Assembly: GCA_015472025.1 (NCBI GenBank)
Contig: BNHL01000001.1
Span: forward strand, 496,001 to 560,000
DNA: 64,000 nucleotides
Direction: 5' to 3'
Origin: Cytophagales bacterium WSM2-2
GTDB lineage: Bacteria; Bacteroidota; Bacteroidia; Cytophagales; Cyclobacteriaceae
A program made the translations under genes and the position numbers. This document shows positions 36,201-43,930 of the stretch, in pieces. The notes under the pieces were generated by a model. That model saw nothing but the letters and a program-made list of their open reading frames with translations, searched no databases and was not told the origin of the DNA. The first letter of the stretch is position 1. Every line of letters starts with the position of its first letter.

Positions 36201-39178
36201 TTGCCCGTAACACCTGCAGGTAGTCCACTGAATGTAGCACCTGTAGCTCCGGTAGTCGTGTAGGTGATATTTGTAATTGCAGTGTTGATACATTTGGTCT
36301 GGCTGTCTGTACCTGCCGCTGAACTCAATGTGATCGTATTATCTGGTGTAACAGTGATCGTGCCGGTGGCCGTGATGTTGCCACAACCGCCCGTTAAGGT
36401 AACCGTGTAGTTGAAAGGGCTTCCAACCGCTGTGGTCGGAGTACCACTGATCGTAACTACGTTCGCTGCCCAGTTGCCCGTAACACCTGCCGGTAATCCA
36501 CTGAACGTGGCACCCGTAGCTCCGGTAGTTGTATAAGTGATATTCGTGATCGCGGTGTTCACACATTTGGTCTGACTGTCGGTACCTGCCGCTGAACTCA
36601 ATGTAATCGTGTTATCCGGGGTAACGGTGATCGTACCGGTGGCCGTGATGTTGCCACAGCCGCCCGTTAAGGTAACGGTGTACCCGAAAGGACTACCAAC
36701 CGTTGTGGTCGGAGTACCGCTGATCGTAACTACGTTCGCTGCCCAGTTCCCCGTAACACCAGCAGGTAATCCACTGAACGTGGCACCCGTAGCTCCGGTA
36801 GTTGTATAAGTGATATTCGTAATTGCAGTGTTGATACAAACTGTCTGAGCATTTGTACCTGCGACTGAGGTTAAACTGATTGTGTTATCAGGTGTAACCG
36901 TGATCGTGCCAGTGGCCGTGATGTTGCCACAACCGCCCGTTAAAGTAACGGTGTAGTTGAAGGGGCTTCCAACCGCTGTGGTCGGAGTGCCACTGATCGT
37001 AACTACGTTCGCTGCCCAGTTGCCTGTAACACCAGTAGGTAATCCACTGAATGTAGCACCTGTCGCTCCCGTAGTCCCATATGTAATATCCGTGATCGCT
37101 GTATTGATACAAACTGTCTGTGCATTTGTACCTGCGGCCGAGGTCAAATTGATCGTGTTATCAGGTGTAACGGTAATTGTACCAGTGGCTGTGTTCGTAC
37201 CTCCGGTGCAGCCCCCAGTCATTGTCACTGTATAGTTGAAAGGGCTTCCAACCGTTGTGGTCGGACTACCGCTGATCGTAACTACGTTCGCTGCCCAGTT
37301 GCCCGTAACACCAGCAGGCAGTCCACTGAACGTGGCTCCCGTGGCTCCCGTAGTCGCGTACGTGATATTCGTGATCGCGGTGTTGATACATTTAGTCTGA
37401 CTATCTGTACCTGCCGCTGAGGTTAAACTGATCGTGTTATTAGGCGCAACGGTAATTGTACCTGTGGCTGTGATGTTGCCACAGCCGCCCGTTAAGGTAA
37501 CCGTATAGCCAAAGGGGCTACCAACCGTTGTGGTCGGAGTGCCGCTGATCGTAACTACGTTCGCTGCCCAGTTGCCCGTAACACCAGCAGGTAATCCACT
37601 GAACGTGGCACCTGTCGCGCCCGTAGTCCCATATGTAATATCGGTGATCGCTGTGTTGATACAAGCTGTCTGAGCATTTGTACCTGCGGCCGAGGTCAAA
37701 CTGATCGTGTTATTAGGTGAAACGGTAATTGTACCTGTGGCTGTGATGTTGCCACAACCGCCCGTTAAGGTAACCGTGTAACCGAAGGGGCTGCCAACCG
37801 CTGTGGTCGGGGTACCACTGATCGTAACTACGTTCGCTGCCCAGTTGCCTGTAACACCGGCTGGTAATCCGCTGAACGTGGCGCCTGTTGCTCCCGTAGT
37901 CCCATATGTAATATCCGTGATCGCTGTATTGATACAAACTGTCTGTGCATTTGTACCTGCGGCTGAGGTTAAACTGATTGTGTTATCAGGTGTAACGGTA
38001 ATTGTACCTGTGGCTGTGTTCGTACCTCCGGTGCAGCCTCCGGTCATTGTCACTGTGTAGTTGAAGGGGCTGCCAACCGTTGTGGTCGGACTACCGCTGA
38101 TCGTAACTACGTTCGCTGCCCAGTTGCCCGTAACACCAGCAGGTAGTCCACTGAACGTGGCACCTGTCGCTCCCGTAGTCGCGTACGTGATATTCGTGAT
38201 CGCGGTGTTGATACATTTAGTCTGACTGTCTGTACCTGCCGCTGAACTCAACGTGATCGTGTTGTTTGCATTCACCGTGACGCTAATAGGCATTCCTGCA
38301 GTAAAGCAACCGGATCCACTATTTTTTCCGGTGAACGTTCCGTTGAAAGTGGTAGTCGTAACCACAGCCGGAATGCCATTAATCGGGATTGGTGATCCTG
38401 GCAAAGCGCCTAGCCCCACATCACCGAGGCCCGCAGCATTAGCCGTAGCATCCCAATCAATCATGTATTCATCTACTCCTCCAACAATGCCACTATAGCT
38501 CAATGTGCTGGACGTGGTTCCGGTACAGACACTGGGGATTGCGCCTAGAGTAATAGAGGGCGAAGCGATATTAATTGTAATCGGACCTAGCGATCCAGTA
38601 CAAACAGTGTTGGCATCACTCACTGTCACGGAGTAATTTCCAGGTCCTAGGGTATTAAGATCCTGGGTGCCAGGATTAACAAATCCACCCGGACCTGTCC
38701 ACACATATGTATAGGCCCCTGAACCTCCGGATGGTGTAATATCAATGGCTCCGTTAACCGGGGTACATGTTGTTACATCCGTCTTTGAGGTTAGACTTGC
38801 AGAGGGAGGAGACCAGAATTTTACAGTTGTAAAGACACTCAAGAAATCTCCATTATCGTCAATTATCGTTACCTGATAGTTATTAGTGGTCCCATTTCCT
38901 CTTACGTTAGAGATAAGATAATCTCCTATAGCTGATATGTTAAAAGTTGAAGACGTAGGACCAAAAACACTGACTTGAGCCTGACCTGTTAGAGTGATAT
39001 CCCCAACGTTTGTGACGTGTATAGTGAATGACCCGTTAGTACTGGTGGGTGCAGTTGCACCGCAAGCGTCCTTGCCAGGTATAATTGTGAATGTAGGTTG
39101 TGCAAGAGCCTGACCAACCCCCATCAATAGGATCATTACTGAAAGTAGCGAACCTAAAAAATTACTTTTGGCCTTCAT
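30206..39178 (-). CDS. Giant T9SS-sorted adhesin with He_PIG-like and SprB-type repeats
   Basis: A 2990-residue cell-surface protein. In order: signal peptide (1-26, ending AQALAQ-like QALAQ), a unique N-terminal domain with a SprB-like repeat (about 135-205), sixteen near-identical repeats of about 91 residues (305-1765), seven SprB-type repeats each starting with TKTDAS/KTDATC (about 1770-2300), a run of nine glycines (about 2335), more Ig-like modules, and a C-terminal gliding-motility/T9SS sorting domain (about 2900-2990, FIPNIFTPNNDTFNDNF then NRWGKQVYQS and GIYFYTLTTG). It is probably secreted by the T9SS and acts in adhesion or gliding. It overlaps the upstream small gene by ATGA. Confidence 0.92.
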   Translation of the reverse strand: MKAKSNFLGSLLSVMILLMGVGQALAQPTFTIIPGKDACGATAPTSTNGSFTIHVTNVGDITLTGQAQVSVFGPTSSTFNISAIGDYLISNVRGNGTTNNYQVTIIDDNGDFLSVFTTVKFWSPPSASLTSKTDVTTCTPVNGAIDITPSGGSGAYTYVWTGPGGFVNPGTQDLNTLGPGNYSVTVSDANTVCTGSLGPITINIASPSITLGAIPSVCTGTTSSTLSYSGIVGGVDEYMIDWDATANAAGLGDVGLGALPGSPIPINGIPAVVTTTTFNGTFTGKNSGSGCFTAGMPISVTVNANNTITLSSAAGTDSQTKCINTAITNITYATTGATGATFSGLPAGVTGNWAANVVTISGSPTTTVGSPFNYTVTMTGGCTGGTNTATGTITVTPDNTISLTSAAGTNAQTVCINTAITDITYGTTGATGATFSGLPAGVTGNWAANVVTISGTPTTAVGSPFGYTVTLTGGCGNITATGTITVSPNNTISLTSAAGTNAQTACINTAITDITYGTTGATGATFSGLPAGVTGNWAANVVTISGTPTTTVGSPFGYTVTLTGGCGNITATGTITVAPNNTISLTSAAGTDSQTKCINTAITNITYATTGATGATFSGLPAGVTGNWAANVVTISGSPTTTVGSPFNYTVTMTGGCTGGTNTATGTITVTPDNTINLTSAAGTNAQTVCINTAITDITYGTTGATGATFSGLPTGVTGNWAANVVTISGTPTTAVGSPFNYTVTLTGGCGNITATGTITVTPDNTISLTSVAGTNAQTVCINTAITNITYTTTGATGATFSGLPAGVTGNWAANVVTISGTPTTTVGSPFGYTVTLTGGCGNITATGTITVTPDNTITLSSAAGTDSQTKCVNTAITNITYTTTGATGATFSGLPAGVTGNWAANVVTISGTPTTAVGSPFNYTVTLTGGCGNITATGTITVTPDNTITLSSAAGTDSQTKCINTAITNITYTTTGATGATFSGLPAGVTGNWAANVVTISGTPTTAVGSPFGYTVTLTGGCGNITATGTITVTPDNTITLSSAAGTDSQTACINTAITNITYTTTGATGATFSGLPTGVTGNWVANVVTISGTPTTTVGSPFNYTVTLTGGCGNITATGTITVTVANTITLSSAAGTDSQTKCINTAITNITYTTTGATGAMFSGLPTGVTGNWAANVVTISGTPTTAVGSPFGYTVTLTGGCGNITATGTITVTPDNTITLSSAAGTDSQTKCINTAITNITYTTTGATGATFSGLPTGVTGNWAANVVTISGTPTTAVGSPFGYTVTLTGGCGNITATGTITVTPDNTITLSSAAGTDSQTACINTAITDITYTTTGATGATFSGLPTGVTGNWAANVVTISGTPTTAVGSPFGYTVTLTGGCGNITATGTITVTVANTITLSSAAGTDSQTKCINTAITNITYTTTGATGATFSGLPAGVTGNWAANVVTISGTPTTAVGSPFGYTVTLTGGCGNITATGTITVTPDNTITLSSAAGTDSQTACINTAITDITYTTTGATGATFSGLPTGVTGNWAANVVTISGTPTTTVGSPFGYTVTLTGGCGNITATGTITVTVANTITLSSAAGTDSQTKCINTAITNITYTTTGATGATFSGLPTGVTGNWAANVVTISGTPTTTVGSPFGYTVTLTGGCGNITATGTITVTPDNTITLSSAAGTDSQTKCVSTAITNITYTTTGATGATFSGLPAGVTGNWAANVVTISGTPTTAVGSPFNYTVTLTGGCGNITATGTINVNPLPVPTTINKTDASCTGANNGSIDIAVVSGTAGPWDYSITGGTSPQGTSLFSNLATGNYSVVVKDQITGCSSTPVPVTINATVAIIPTIAKTDASCNGVSNGQISITAVTGGAAPYQYSINNGSAGSFVGTSVFSNLAGASNYSVVVKDNSGCLSTVNTIFVANTNTISGTVNKTDASSCIGNNGSIQITSPSGGTAPYNYSIDNGANFFPTSTFGTLVPGNYNVVIRDAGLCKSSAIAVTIGTISNIVPVIGKTDASCAGKTDGSISITSVTGGTAPYTYSINNGAAGTFAAAGVTTFSNLAGNSNFSVVAKDANGCLSSAISIIINNTISITGSLAKTDASCAGNDGTITANSPSGGTGPYTYSLDAGTFQAANNFAGVSVGSHTVVIKDANTCQSSSLSITINSSSNISPTISKTDATCNGKTDGSITISSVSGGVGPYTYSIDNGATPFQVANSFTNLAAGNYSILVKDASNCVSSVFSVTLSNTTTISGTVSKTDETCTGGDGIIQITNPVGGTAPYQYAKDGVTFVVGNTFNNLGTASFPIVIKDNIGCLSTAVLTSISLPTNCSGGGGGGGGGACATVVIVPQPTAATCTNSDGKIVFNITPAVPAVNNTGVKITITGTSSTNLTISSTNFNNFTFNNLPIGTYSYSIEYGDPACTKTGQVTIDQSGTIGTPVASNIVNATCFGTATGAVTLDVPGETGNLLEWSIDGVSWATFTAGNQIAGIPAGTGVGNQRVISVRRNSSDPCFAAVTVAITQPADIVISSITTDASCANNDGSAQISSVSGGTGSTYTYQFDGSGSTGLSFTKLSGGAHTFTVTDANSCVKNFPLTVNYPGLVLFTVNPTNPDCFGSGNNGSVDATITSSGNFDVGITTSATADPNVFQTVISTGSTVVTFPGLSKGTYYVVAKPSGALCPSKMPVMISGGPTAVDFTISTENFVCFETKGNVDVLGVKGSNAVDYGYEILSQGSVVQSDLITQLQVLDTVQLTNLGEGDYQIRLFQDQSAATGCTTPITSAYKNFTIKGPAASLDTLYIHTYPSTTNAATGSMMIGIKESQEPSYKLKIQLLNPFLSGQNNKHNGFDSLWTKANLNSLNFVYEYDATNLYPGLYRVYLKDTLGCTRKYDITIDFNREIFIPNIFTPNNDTFNDNFEGINIPDDASVVITNRWGKQVYQSSDLKKIPNTNVTIIWNGGAETDGIYFYTLTTGSKVYTGWVELLHPTD
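33884..38263 (-). repeat. Sixteen tandem repeats of 273-279 bp in the adhesin gene
   Basis: Fourteen units of 273 bp (91 residues) and two of 279 bp (93 residues, units 1 and 4) account exactly for the block. Each unit starts NTIxLxSxAGT, contains a cysteine in QTxCINTAIT and another in GGCGNITATG, and has the He_PIG-like centre FSGLPAGVTGNWAANVVTISGTPTT. Units are nearly identical at the protein level. Units 2-6 mostly share SLTSAAGTNAQ, and units 7-16 share TLSSAAGTDSQ. Confidence 0.95.
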
Positions 39179-39522
39179 TTAATTGTAAATTCAGTTTGCT
39201 TGATACAAAAATCGTCCTCGTCTCTTCGCGAGGTGAAGACAAGAAGATATTTGCCCTGGTCTAAATCCTTTATTTGATTACCTTCGATTTCCTTTCTTTT
39301 AACTCGCTTCAAACCAAACAGGAAAACAGCAAACGAGAATTGAGATTGTCCTTTGAAATCAATTGAAACAGACGCCTTTTCAGATTTTTGACCGGCCTGA
39401 AATACCTCAATTGTTGCCTTAATCTCTTTGCAATTGTTTTGCGCATGTGCCGAGCATAAGCTCAAGGCAATGGCAAATATTAAACAATTGCATAACAGTA
39501 GTTTAGGTCTTCTCATATCCAT
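39175..39522 (-). CDS. Small exported protein coupled to the adhesin gene
   Basis: A protein of about 115 residues with a signal peptide (MDMRRPKLLLCNCLIFAI... cleaved near AHAQ). The mature part is about 85 residues with two cysteines (NNCKEI and DFCIKQ) that could form a disulfide, and alternating strands (VSIDFKGQSQFSFAVFLFGL, KYLLVFTSRR). I recognise no family. The stop codon TGA overlaps the adhesin ATG as ATGA, so translation is probably coupled. The ATG at 39522 is preferred; an upstream TTG and a later ATG (39516) are alternatives. A role in adhesin export or surface attachment is speculation. Confidence 0.6.
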   Translation of the reverse strand: MDMRRPKLLLCNCLIFAIALSLCSAHAQNNCKEIKATIEVFQAGQKSEKASVSIDFKGQSQFSFAVFLFGLKRVKRKEIEGNQIKDLDQGKYLLVFTSRRDEDDFCIKQTEFTIK

Positions 39523-39606
39523 CAACAGTTTAAAAAATTCCCGCAATATAGATAGTCCATTTCAATTCTTTGTAACCCGACTATTCCCTGTAAAGATGAG
39601 TATAAC

Positions 39607-39634
39607 CTAAAAAATCAGCCGGTTGATTCGGCTG
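39607..39634 (-). terminator. Terminator after the 172-residue membrane-protein gene
   Basis: On the minus strand CAGCCG and CGGCTG (39634-39629 and 39621-39616) form a 6-bp stem with a 7-base loop, followed by a run of six to seven Ts. It separates the gene at 39677-40195 from the adhesin operon. Confidence 0.75.
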
Positions 39635-39676
39635 CTTACCCCATCTAAGTAATATTTAGCTCAAAAAATACGGTTC

Positions 39677-40195
39677 TTAGAACCTTCTGTTCAATATCTC
39701 GCTGAGAATGAATGCTTTCCGGAAATTACCTGGATCCCGCAAACCCTGGGCATATTCAGCAGCCAGGCTCGGTTTAACATCCGGAGTATAGTTTTTGAAT
39801 TGCCCAAACCGCACAATCGTGTTTTCCAGCTTCAGCGTCTCCTCCATCGAGGGCCTGTGAAAAGCTTCCTGCTTGGCCTTTTCGTAGGTTTCGTAGATCT
39901 GATCCTGGCTTCTGTAGCTATAGTCTGTCTTCTCGATTGGCTTTTCTTCCTCCTCCAGGTCGTCATCATAATCGACATAAGCCGGTTTAGCCGGAACTGG
40001 CTGAGGCTTAGGCTGTTTAGAGGCTTGAATCTCTCTCAGTAAATCCTCAAATGACACCGGTTTGTCAAACGGCTCAGGCTCTGATGGTTGATAGTCAGTT
40101 CGGGGAGGTGGAGGCGCTTCTGCCTTCTTACGGGCACGCGAAATCAGGTAAATGATCCCGATAATGATCCAGATGATGATCTTTATTTCGCCCAT
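39677..40195 (-). CDS. Conserved-type hypothetical protein with one N-terminal membrane helix
   Basis: A 172-residue protein. A transmembrane helix (about 4-20, IKIIIWIIIGIIYLIS) is followed by a basic stop (RARKK), a Pro-rich/acidic low-complexity linker (about 27-95, with DYDDDLEEEEK) and a C-terminal helical part with TIVRFGQFKNYTPDVKPSLAAEY and RDPGNFRKAFILSEILNRRF. The C-terminus looks like a short conserved domain attached by a flexible linker on the cytoplasmic side. No family is recognised. It diverges from smc and ends with its own terminator. Confidence 0.65.
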   Translation of the reverse strand: MGEIKIIIWIIIGIIYLISRARKKAEAPPPPRTDYQPSEPEPFDKPVSFEDLLREIQASKQPKPQPVPAKPAYVDYDDDLEEEEKPIEKTDYSYRSQDQIYETYEKAKQEAFHRPSMEETLKLENTIVRFGQFKNYTPDVKPSLAAEYAQGLRDPGNFRKAFILSEILNRRF

Positions 40196-40308
40196 TCATC
40201 AAAGATATAGAATATTTTAAAATTCAAGGAGTTAGCTGCGCGGATAAAATGTGCATGGATTGAGAACAGAATGAGAACAGGTGGTTTTCCAAATGTCGAA
40301 TCGGCTTT

Positions 40309-40316
40309 TATCTTTG
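40309..40316 (+). promoter_or_regulatory. -7 promoter element of smc
   Basis: TATCTTTG matches TAnnTTTG 64 bases before the smc ATG. I see no clear TTTG about 19 bases upstream. Confidence 0.45.
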
Positions 40317-40380
40317 CCGACTTTCTTTGGCCGAAAAGTGTTCTGGCCAGGGAAAACAACCACTTATTTAATCAGGACAA

Positions 40381-43300
40381 ATGCAGTTATCTAAGCTAGA
40401 GGTCAAAGGGTTCAAGAGTTTTGCCGACAAGATCGTTATCAATTTTGATGAGGGGATCACGGGCATCGTAGGGCCGAACGGTTGTGGCAAATCCAATGTG
40501 GTGGACTCCATCCGGTGGGTATTGGGGGAGCAGAAGACCAGCGCCCTTCGCTCGGAAAAGATGGAAAACGTGATTTTCAATGGCACAAGCCAGCGCTCGG
40601 CACAGCAAATGGCCGAAGTATCACTGACGATCAACAATACCAAGAATATTCTTCCAACCGAATACTCGCAGATTACGATCACACGCAGACTTTATCGCTC
40701 TGGTGAATCTGAATATTTACTGAATGGTGTGTCTTGTCGTCTCAAGGACATTACGAATTTATTCCTCGACACCGGTGTTGCATCCAACAGTTATGCGATC
40801 ATCGAATTGGGAATGGTGGATGACCTCCTCAACGACCGCGACAACTCCCGCAGGTCTTTGTTCGAAGAGGCAGCTGGTATTTCAAAATTCAAAAAGCGCA
40901 AAAAAGAGACGCTGAAGAAACTGGAAGATACTGACGCGGATCTTGAGCGTGTGGAAGATTTGCTTTTCGAGATTGAGAAGAACATGAAGAGCCTTGAGAA
41001 GCAAGCCAAGCAAACCGAGCAGTATTACAAAATCAAGGAAGACTACAAAGAGAAAAGCATTCACCTCGCGAAAGTGGTGGTGAACAAGCAGAAGGATAAA
41101 TTCTCTGTCATTCAGAAGCAATCTGAAAACGAAAACGACCGGAAGACAAAATTGACTTCGGAGATTGCGGAAAAAGAAGCGCTGATTGAAAAGTCAAAAG
41201 CAGAATTGATCTTAAAAGAAAAGACACTTTCATCGCGCCAGAAATCGATCAATGAATTTGTTTCGAAAATCCGTCAATACGAAAGTGAAAAACAACTCCG
41301 GAATGAACGTCTTCGTTTTCTCAATGACCGGATCAACAACCTGAAAGAGCAAATCGATCAGGATAAGAAAAGTAACGAACGCGCACGTTTCAGCATCCAG
41401 AGCCTGGAAACCGAACGGGATACCGCAACGGCAACACTGAATGAAATCACTAATAAAGTTGAAGCGCTGAAGGCGGATTACGAAACGCAGAAAGCAAGCA
41501 CTTATACATTACAAGGTGAGTCGGATGCGTTAAGGCAGGTACACCGCTCACTGCAAGAGGAGTCATTCCAGCTGAACAAAGCGCTTGACATCCGGAATAT
41601 CCAGATCAATTCTTTTAAGCAAGAATTGGAGCGCACTACCAGCGACACCAGTCAGCAGAGTGCAAGCCTTGCCGAATTTGATAAAAAGCTGGTCGTACTC
41701 CGCGAGGAAATCGCCCAGAAAAATTCTTACCTCGAAAAACTCAAGCACGAAGAAGAGGAAGTGATCTCACGCATCGCATCAGTGGAAAAAACCATTGACT
41801 TGATTCGCGAGGAGATGAACGAAACGGGCCGTAAGCTTGACGCTCATCAGTACGACTTTCAAATGACGAAGTCACTGGTTGAGAATCTCGAAGGCTTTCC
41901 GGAGGCAATCAAATTCCTGAAGAAGAATGTAGGCCGCACCAAAAATGCCCCGCTCCTCTCCGATATTATTTCGACTACTGAAGAGTATCGTGTCGCCATT
42001 GAAAATTATCTCGAGCCGTACCTCAACTATTACGTTGTTGACCACGAGGACGAGGCTTACGAAGCCATCAATATCCTGAGCGATGCAAGCAAAGGCCGCG
42101 CTAACTTCTTTATCCTGGACGCTTTCGATAAGTTTTCAGCTGCCCCGATCCAGATGTATGCCAATGCTTTCCCGGCAACGCAGATCATTGAGTTTGATCC
42201 GAAGTATTCGAGACTGATGTCATTCATCCTCGATCGCGTTTATGTGATGGAAGGCGATATCAAAAGCGTTCCTTCATCTGACGACAATACCTTCATAACC
42301 AAGAGTGGAAAAGTGACGAAACGCAAATTCAGTCTGAGTGGCGGATCGGTCGGCTTATTCGAAGGAAAGAAAATTGGTCGCGCTAAAAACCTGGAAAAAC
42401 TCGAGCGTGAGATCAAAGAGTTCTCGAAAAAACTGGAAGATGTTCGTCACAGTCTCATCGATCGCCAGCGCGAACTGGAAAGACTGCGGAACAACACTTT
42501 GAAACAGCAAATTGAAGAGGCGCAGAATTCTGTGAAATTGGTGAATGATGAATTCATTTCTGTAAAGACAAAACAGGAGCAGTTCCACAGCATGCTCAGC
42601 AGTGCCGATCTGCGCAGAGAAGATATTCTCGAGAAAATTGATACGCTGGCCAAGGAGATGGAAGATATTCAGCCCAAGGCTCAACATGCACTCCAGGAAC
42701 TTCAACGCCATGACGAAAAGCTGAAACTGATCGTGGTGGAGCTTACTTCTCAGAATGAAATGTTGAGTCAGAAGTCAGCGAACTTCAATGAACAAAATAT
42801 CTTCTTCCATCAGCAGGAGAACCGGGTAAAGAGCGTAGAACAGGAGATCCGATTCAAGCAGGAGAGCCTCGAGCAAAGTACAAATCGCATCACGGTGAAT
42901 ACAGAAGAGCTTTCGAAGAATGAGGATGAAAGCAAGAATATTGTCGCTACCGCTCAAAACAATGATGAAGATCTCATCAGCATGTATTCTGAAAAAGAAG
43001 AAATGGAAAAAGGGCTGAGTGAAGCCGAGAAAGAATATTACAGTGGTCGCGGGGAAATCGATCAATACGACAAAGACCTCCGCGAAATACAGCACCAGCG
43101 TCAGAATATTGACACTGTGCTGATGGAACTGCAAAATCAACTGAACGAAAGCAAGCTGCAGCTCAATTCTGTAAAAGAAAGACTGTCGGTTGAATTTAAT
43201 GTCGACCTGGATTCAGTTGTTGGTGAATCGACTCCTGAAGAAGCCGAGGCCTTTTTGAAGGCAGACGAAGAAAAGATGCGCAACGATGTTTCCAAAATCC

Positions 43301-43923
43301 GCGAGAAGCTCGACAATATGGGGCCTATCAACCCGATGGCCATGGAAGCTTACACGGAAATCAAGCAGCGCAACGAATTCATCAACGCACAAAAAGACGA
43401 TTTGCTGAAAGCAAAAGAATCACTGTTCAGTACAATCAGCGAAATCGAAGGTGTGGCCAGCGAAACTTTCATGCAGGCATTCAACCAGATCAAGGAGCAC
43501 TTCATCCGGGTATTCCGTTCGCTCTTTAACGAAGGTGACGACTGCGATTTGAAGCTGACTGATCCTACCAAGCCGCTGGAGTCGGAGATCGACATCATTG
43601 CCAAACCAAAAGGCAAACGTCCGCTCACGATCAACCAGCTTTCCGGTGGTGAGAAAACACTTACAGCAACCGCACTTCTCTTCTCCATGTATTTATTGAA
43701 GCCTGCACCGTTCTGTATTTTTGACGAGGTCGATGCTCCGCTTGACGATGCTAACATTGACAAGTTCAACAACATCATCCGCAGCTTCAGCAAAGACAGC
43801 CAGTTTGTGATCGTTACGCACAACAAGCGCACGATGACAACAACGGACGTCATTTACGGAATCACGATGGTGGAGAAAGGTATTTCACGCGTAGTGCCTG
43901 TAGATTTGAGGGAACTGGCTTAA
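40381..43923 (+). CDS. smc: Chromosome segregation protein SMC
   Basis: An 1180-residue SMC ATPase that with ScpA and ScpB organises and helps segregate the chromosome. The N-terminal head has Walker A GPNGCGKSNVVDS (about 32-44) and the Q-loop region. Coiled coils flank the hinge (about 500-650, EGFPEAIKFL to SLSGGSVGLFEGKK). The C-terminal head has signature LSGGEKTLTATALLFSMY and Walker B FCIFDEVDAPLDDANIDKF. Length is standard. It stands alone with a promoter 5' and converges on the DUF3667 gene. Confidence 0.98.
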   Translation: MQLSKLEVKGFKSFADKIVINFDEGITGIVGPNGCGKSNVVDSIRWVLGEQKTSALRSEKMENVIFNGTSQRSAQQMAEVSLTINNTKNILPTEYSQITITRRLYRSGESEYLLNGVSCRLKDITNLFLDTGVASNSYAIIELGMVDDLLNDRDNSRRSLFEEAAGISKFKKRKKETLKKLEDTDADLERVEDLLFEIEKNMKSLEKQAKQTEQYYKIKEDYKEKSIHLAKVVVNKQKDKFSVIQKQSENENDRKTKLTSEIAEKEALIEKSKAELILKEKTLSSRQKSINEFVSKIRQYESEKQLRNERLRFLNDRINNLKEQIDQDKKSNERARFSIQSLETERDTATATLNEITNKVEALKADYETQKASTYTLQGESDALRQVHRSLQEESFQLNKALDIRNIQINSFKQELERTTSDTSQQSASLAEFDKKLVVLREEIAQKNSYLEKLKHEEEEVISRIASVEKTIDLIREEMNETGRKLDAHQYDFQMTKSLVENLEGFPEAIKFLKKNVGRTKNAPLLSDIISTTEEYRVAIENYLEPYLNYYVVDHEDEAYEAINILSDASKGRANFFILDAFDKFSAAPIQMYANAFPATQIIEFDPKYSRLMSFILDRVYVMEGDIKSVPSSDDNTFITKSGKVTKRKFSLSGGSVGLFEGKKIGRAKNLEKLEREIKEFSKKLEDVRHSLIDRQRELERLRNNTLKQQIEEAQNSVKLVNDEFISVKTKQEQFHSMLSSADLRREDILEKIDTLAKEMEDIQPKAQHALQELQRHDEKLKLIVVELTSQNEMLSQKSANFNEQNIFFHQQENRVKSVEQEIRFKQESLEQSTNRITVNTEELSKNEDESKNIVATAQNNDEDLISMYSEKEEMEKGLSEAEKEYYSGRGEIDQYDKDLREIQHQRQNIDTVLMELQNQLNESKLQLNSVKERLSVEFNVDLDSVVGESTPEEAEAFLKADEEKMRNDVSKIREKLDNMGPINPMAMEAYTEIKQRNEFINAQKDDLLKAKESLFSTISEIEGVASETFMQAFNQIKEHFIRVFRSLFNEGDDCDLKLTDPTKPLESEIDIIAKPKGKRPLTINQLSGGEKTLTATALLFSMYLLKPAPFCIFDEVDAPLDDANIDKFNNIIRSFSKDSQFVIVTHNKRTMTTTDVIYGITMVEKGISRVVPVDLRELA

Positions 43924-43930
43924 CGAACTG

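Noticed and set aside
34419..37235. Several plus-strand frames rich in Val/Pro across the adhesin repeats
   Set aside because: They recur once per repeat unit as antisense shadows of the adhesin frame.
33884..38263. Repeats considered as a CRISPR array or mobile element
   Set aside because: The unit is 273 bp and encodes protein in a single continuous frame with no spacers, so it is a coding tandem repeat.
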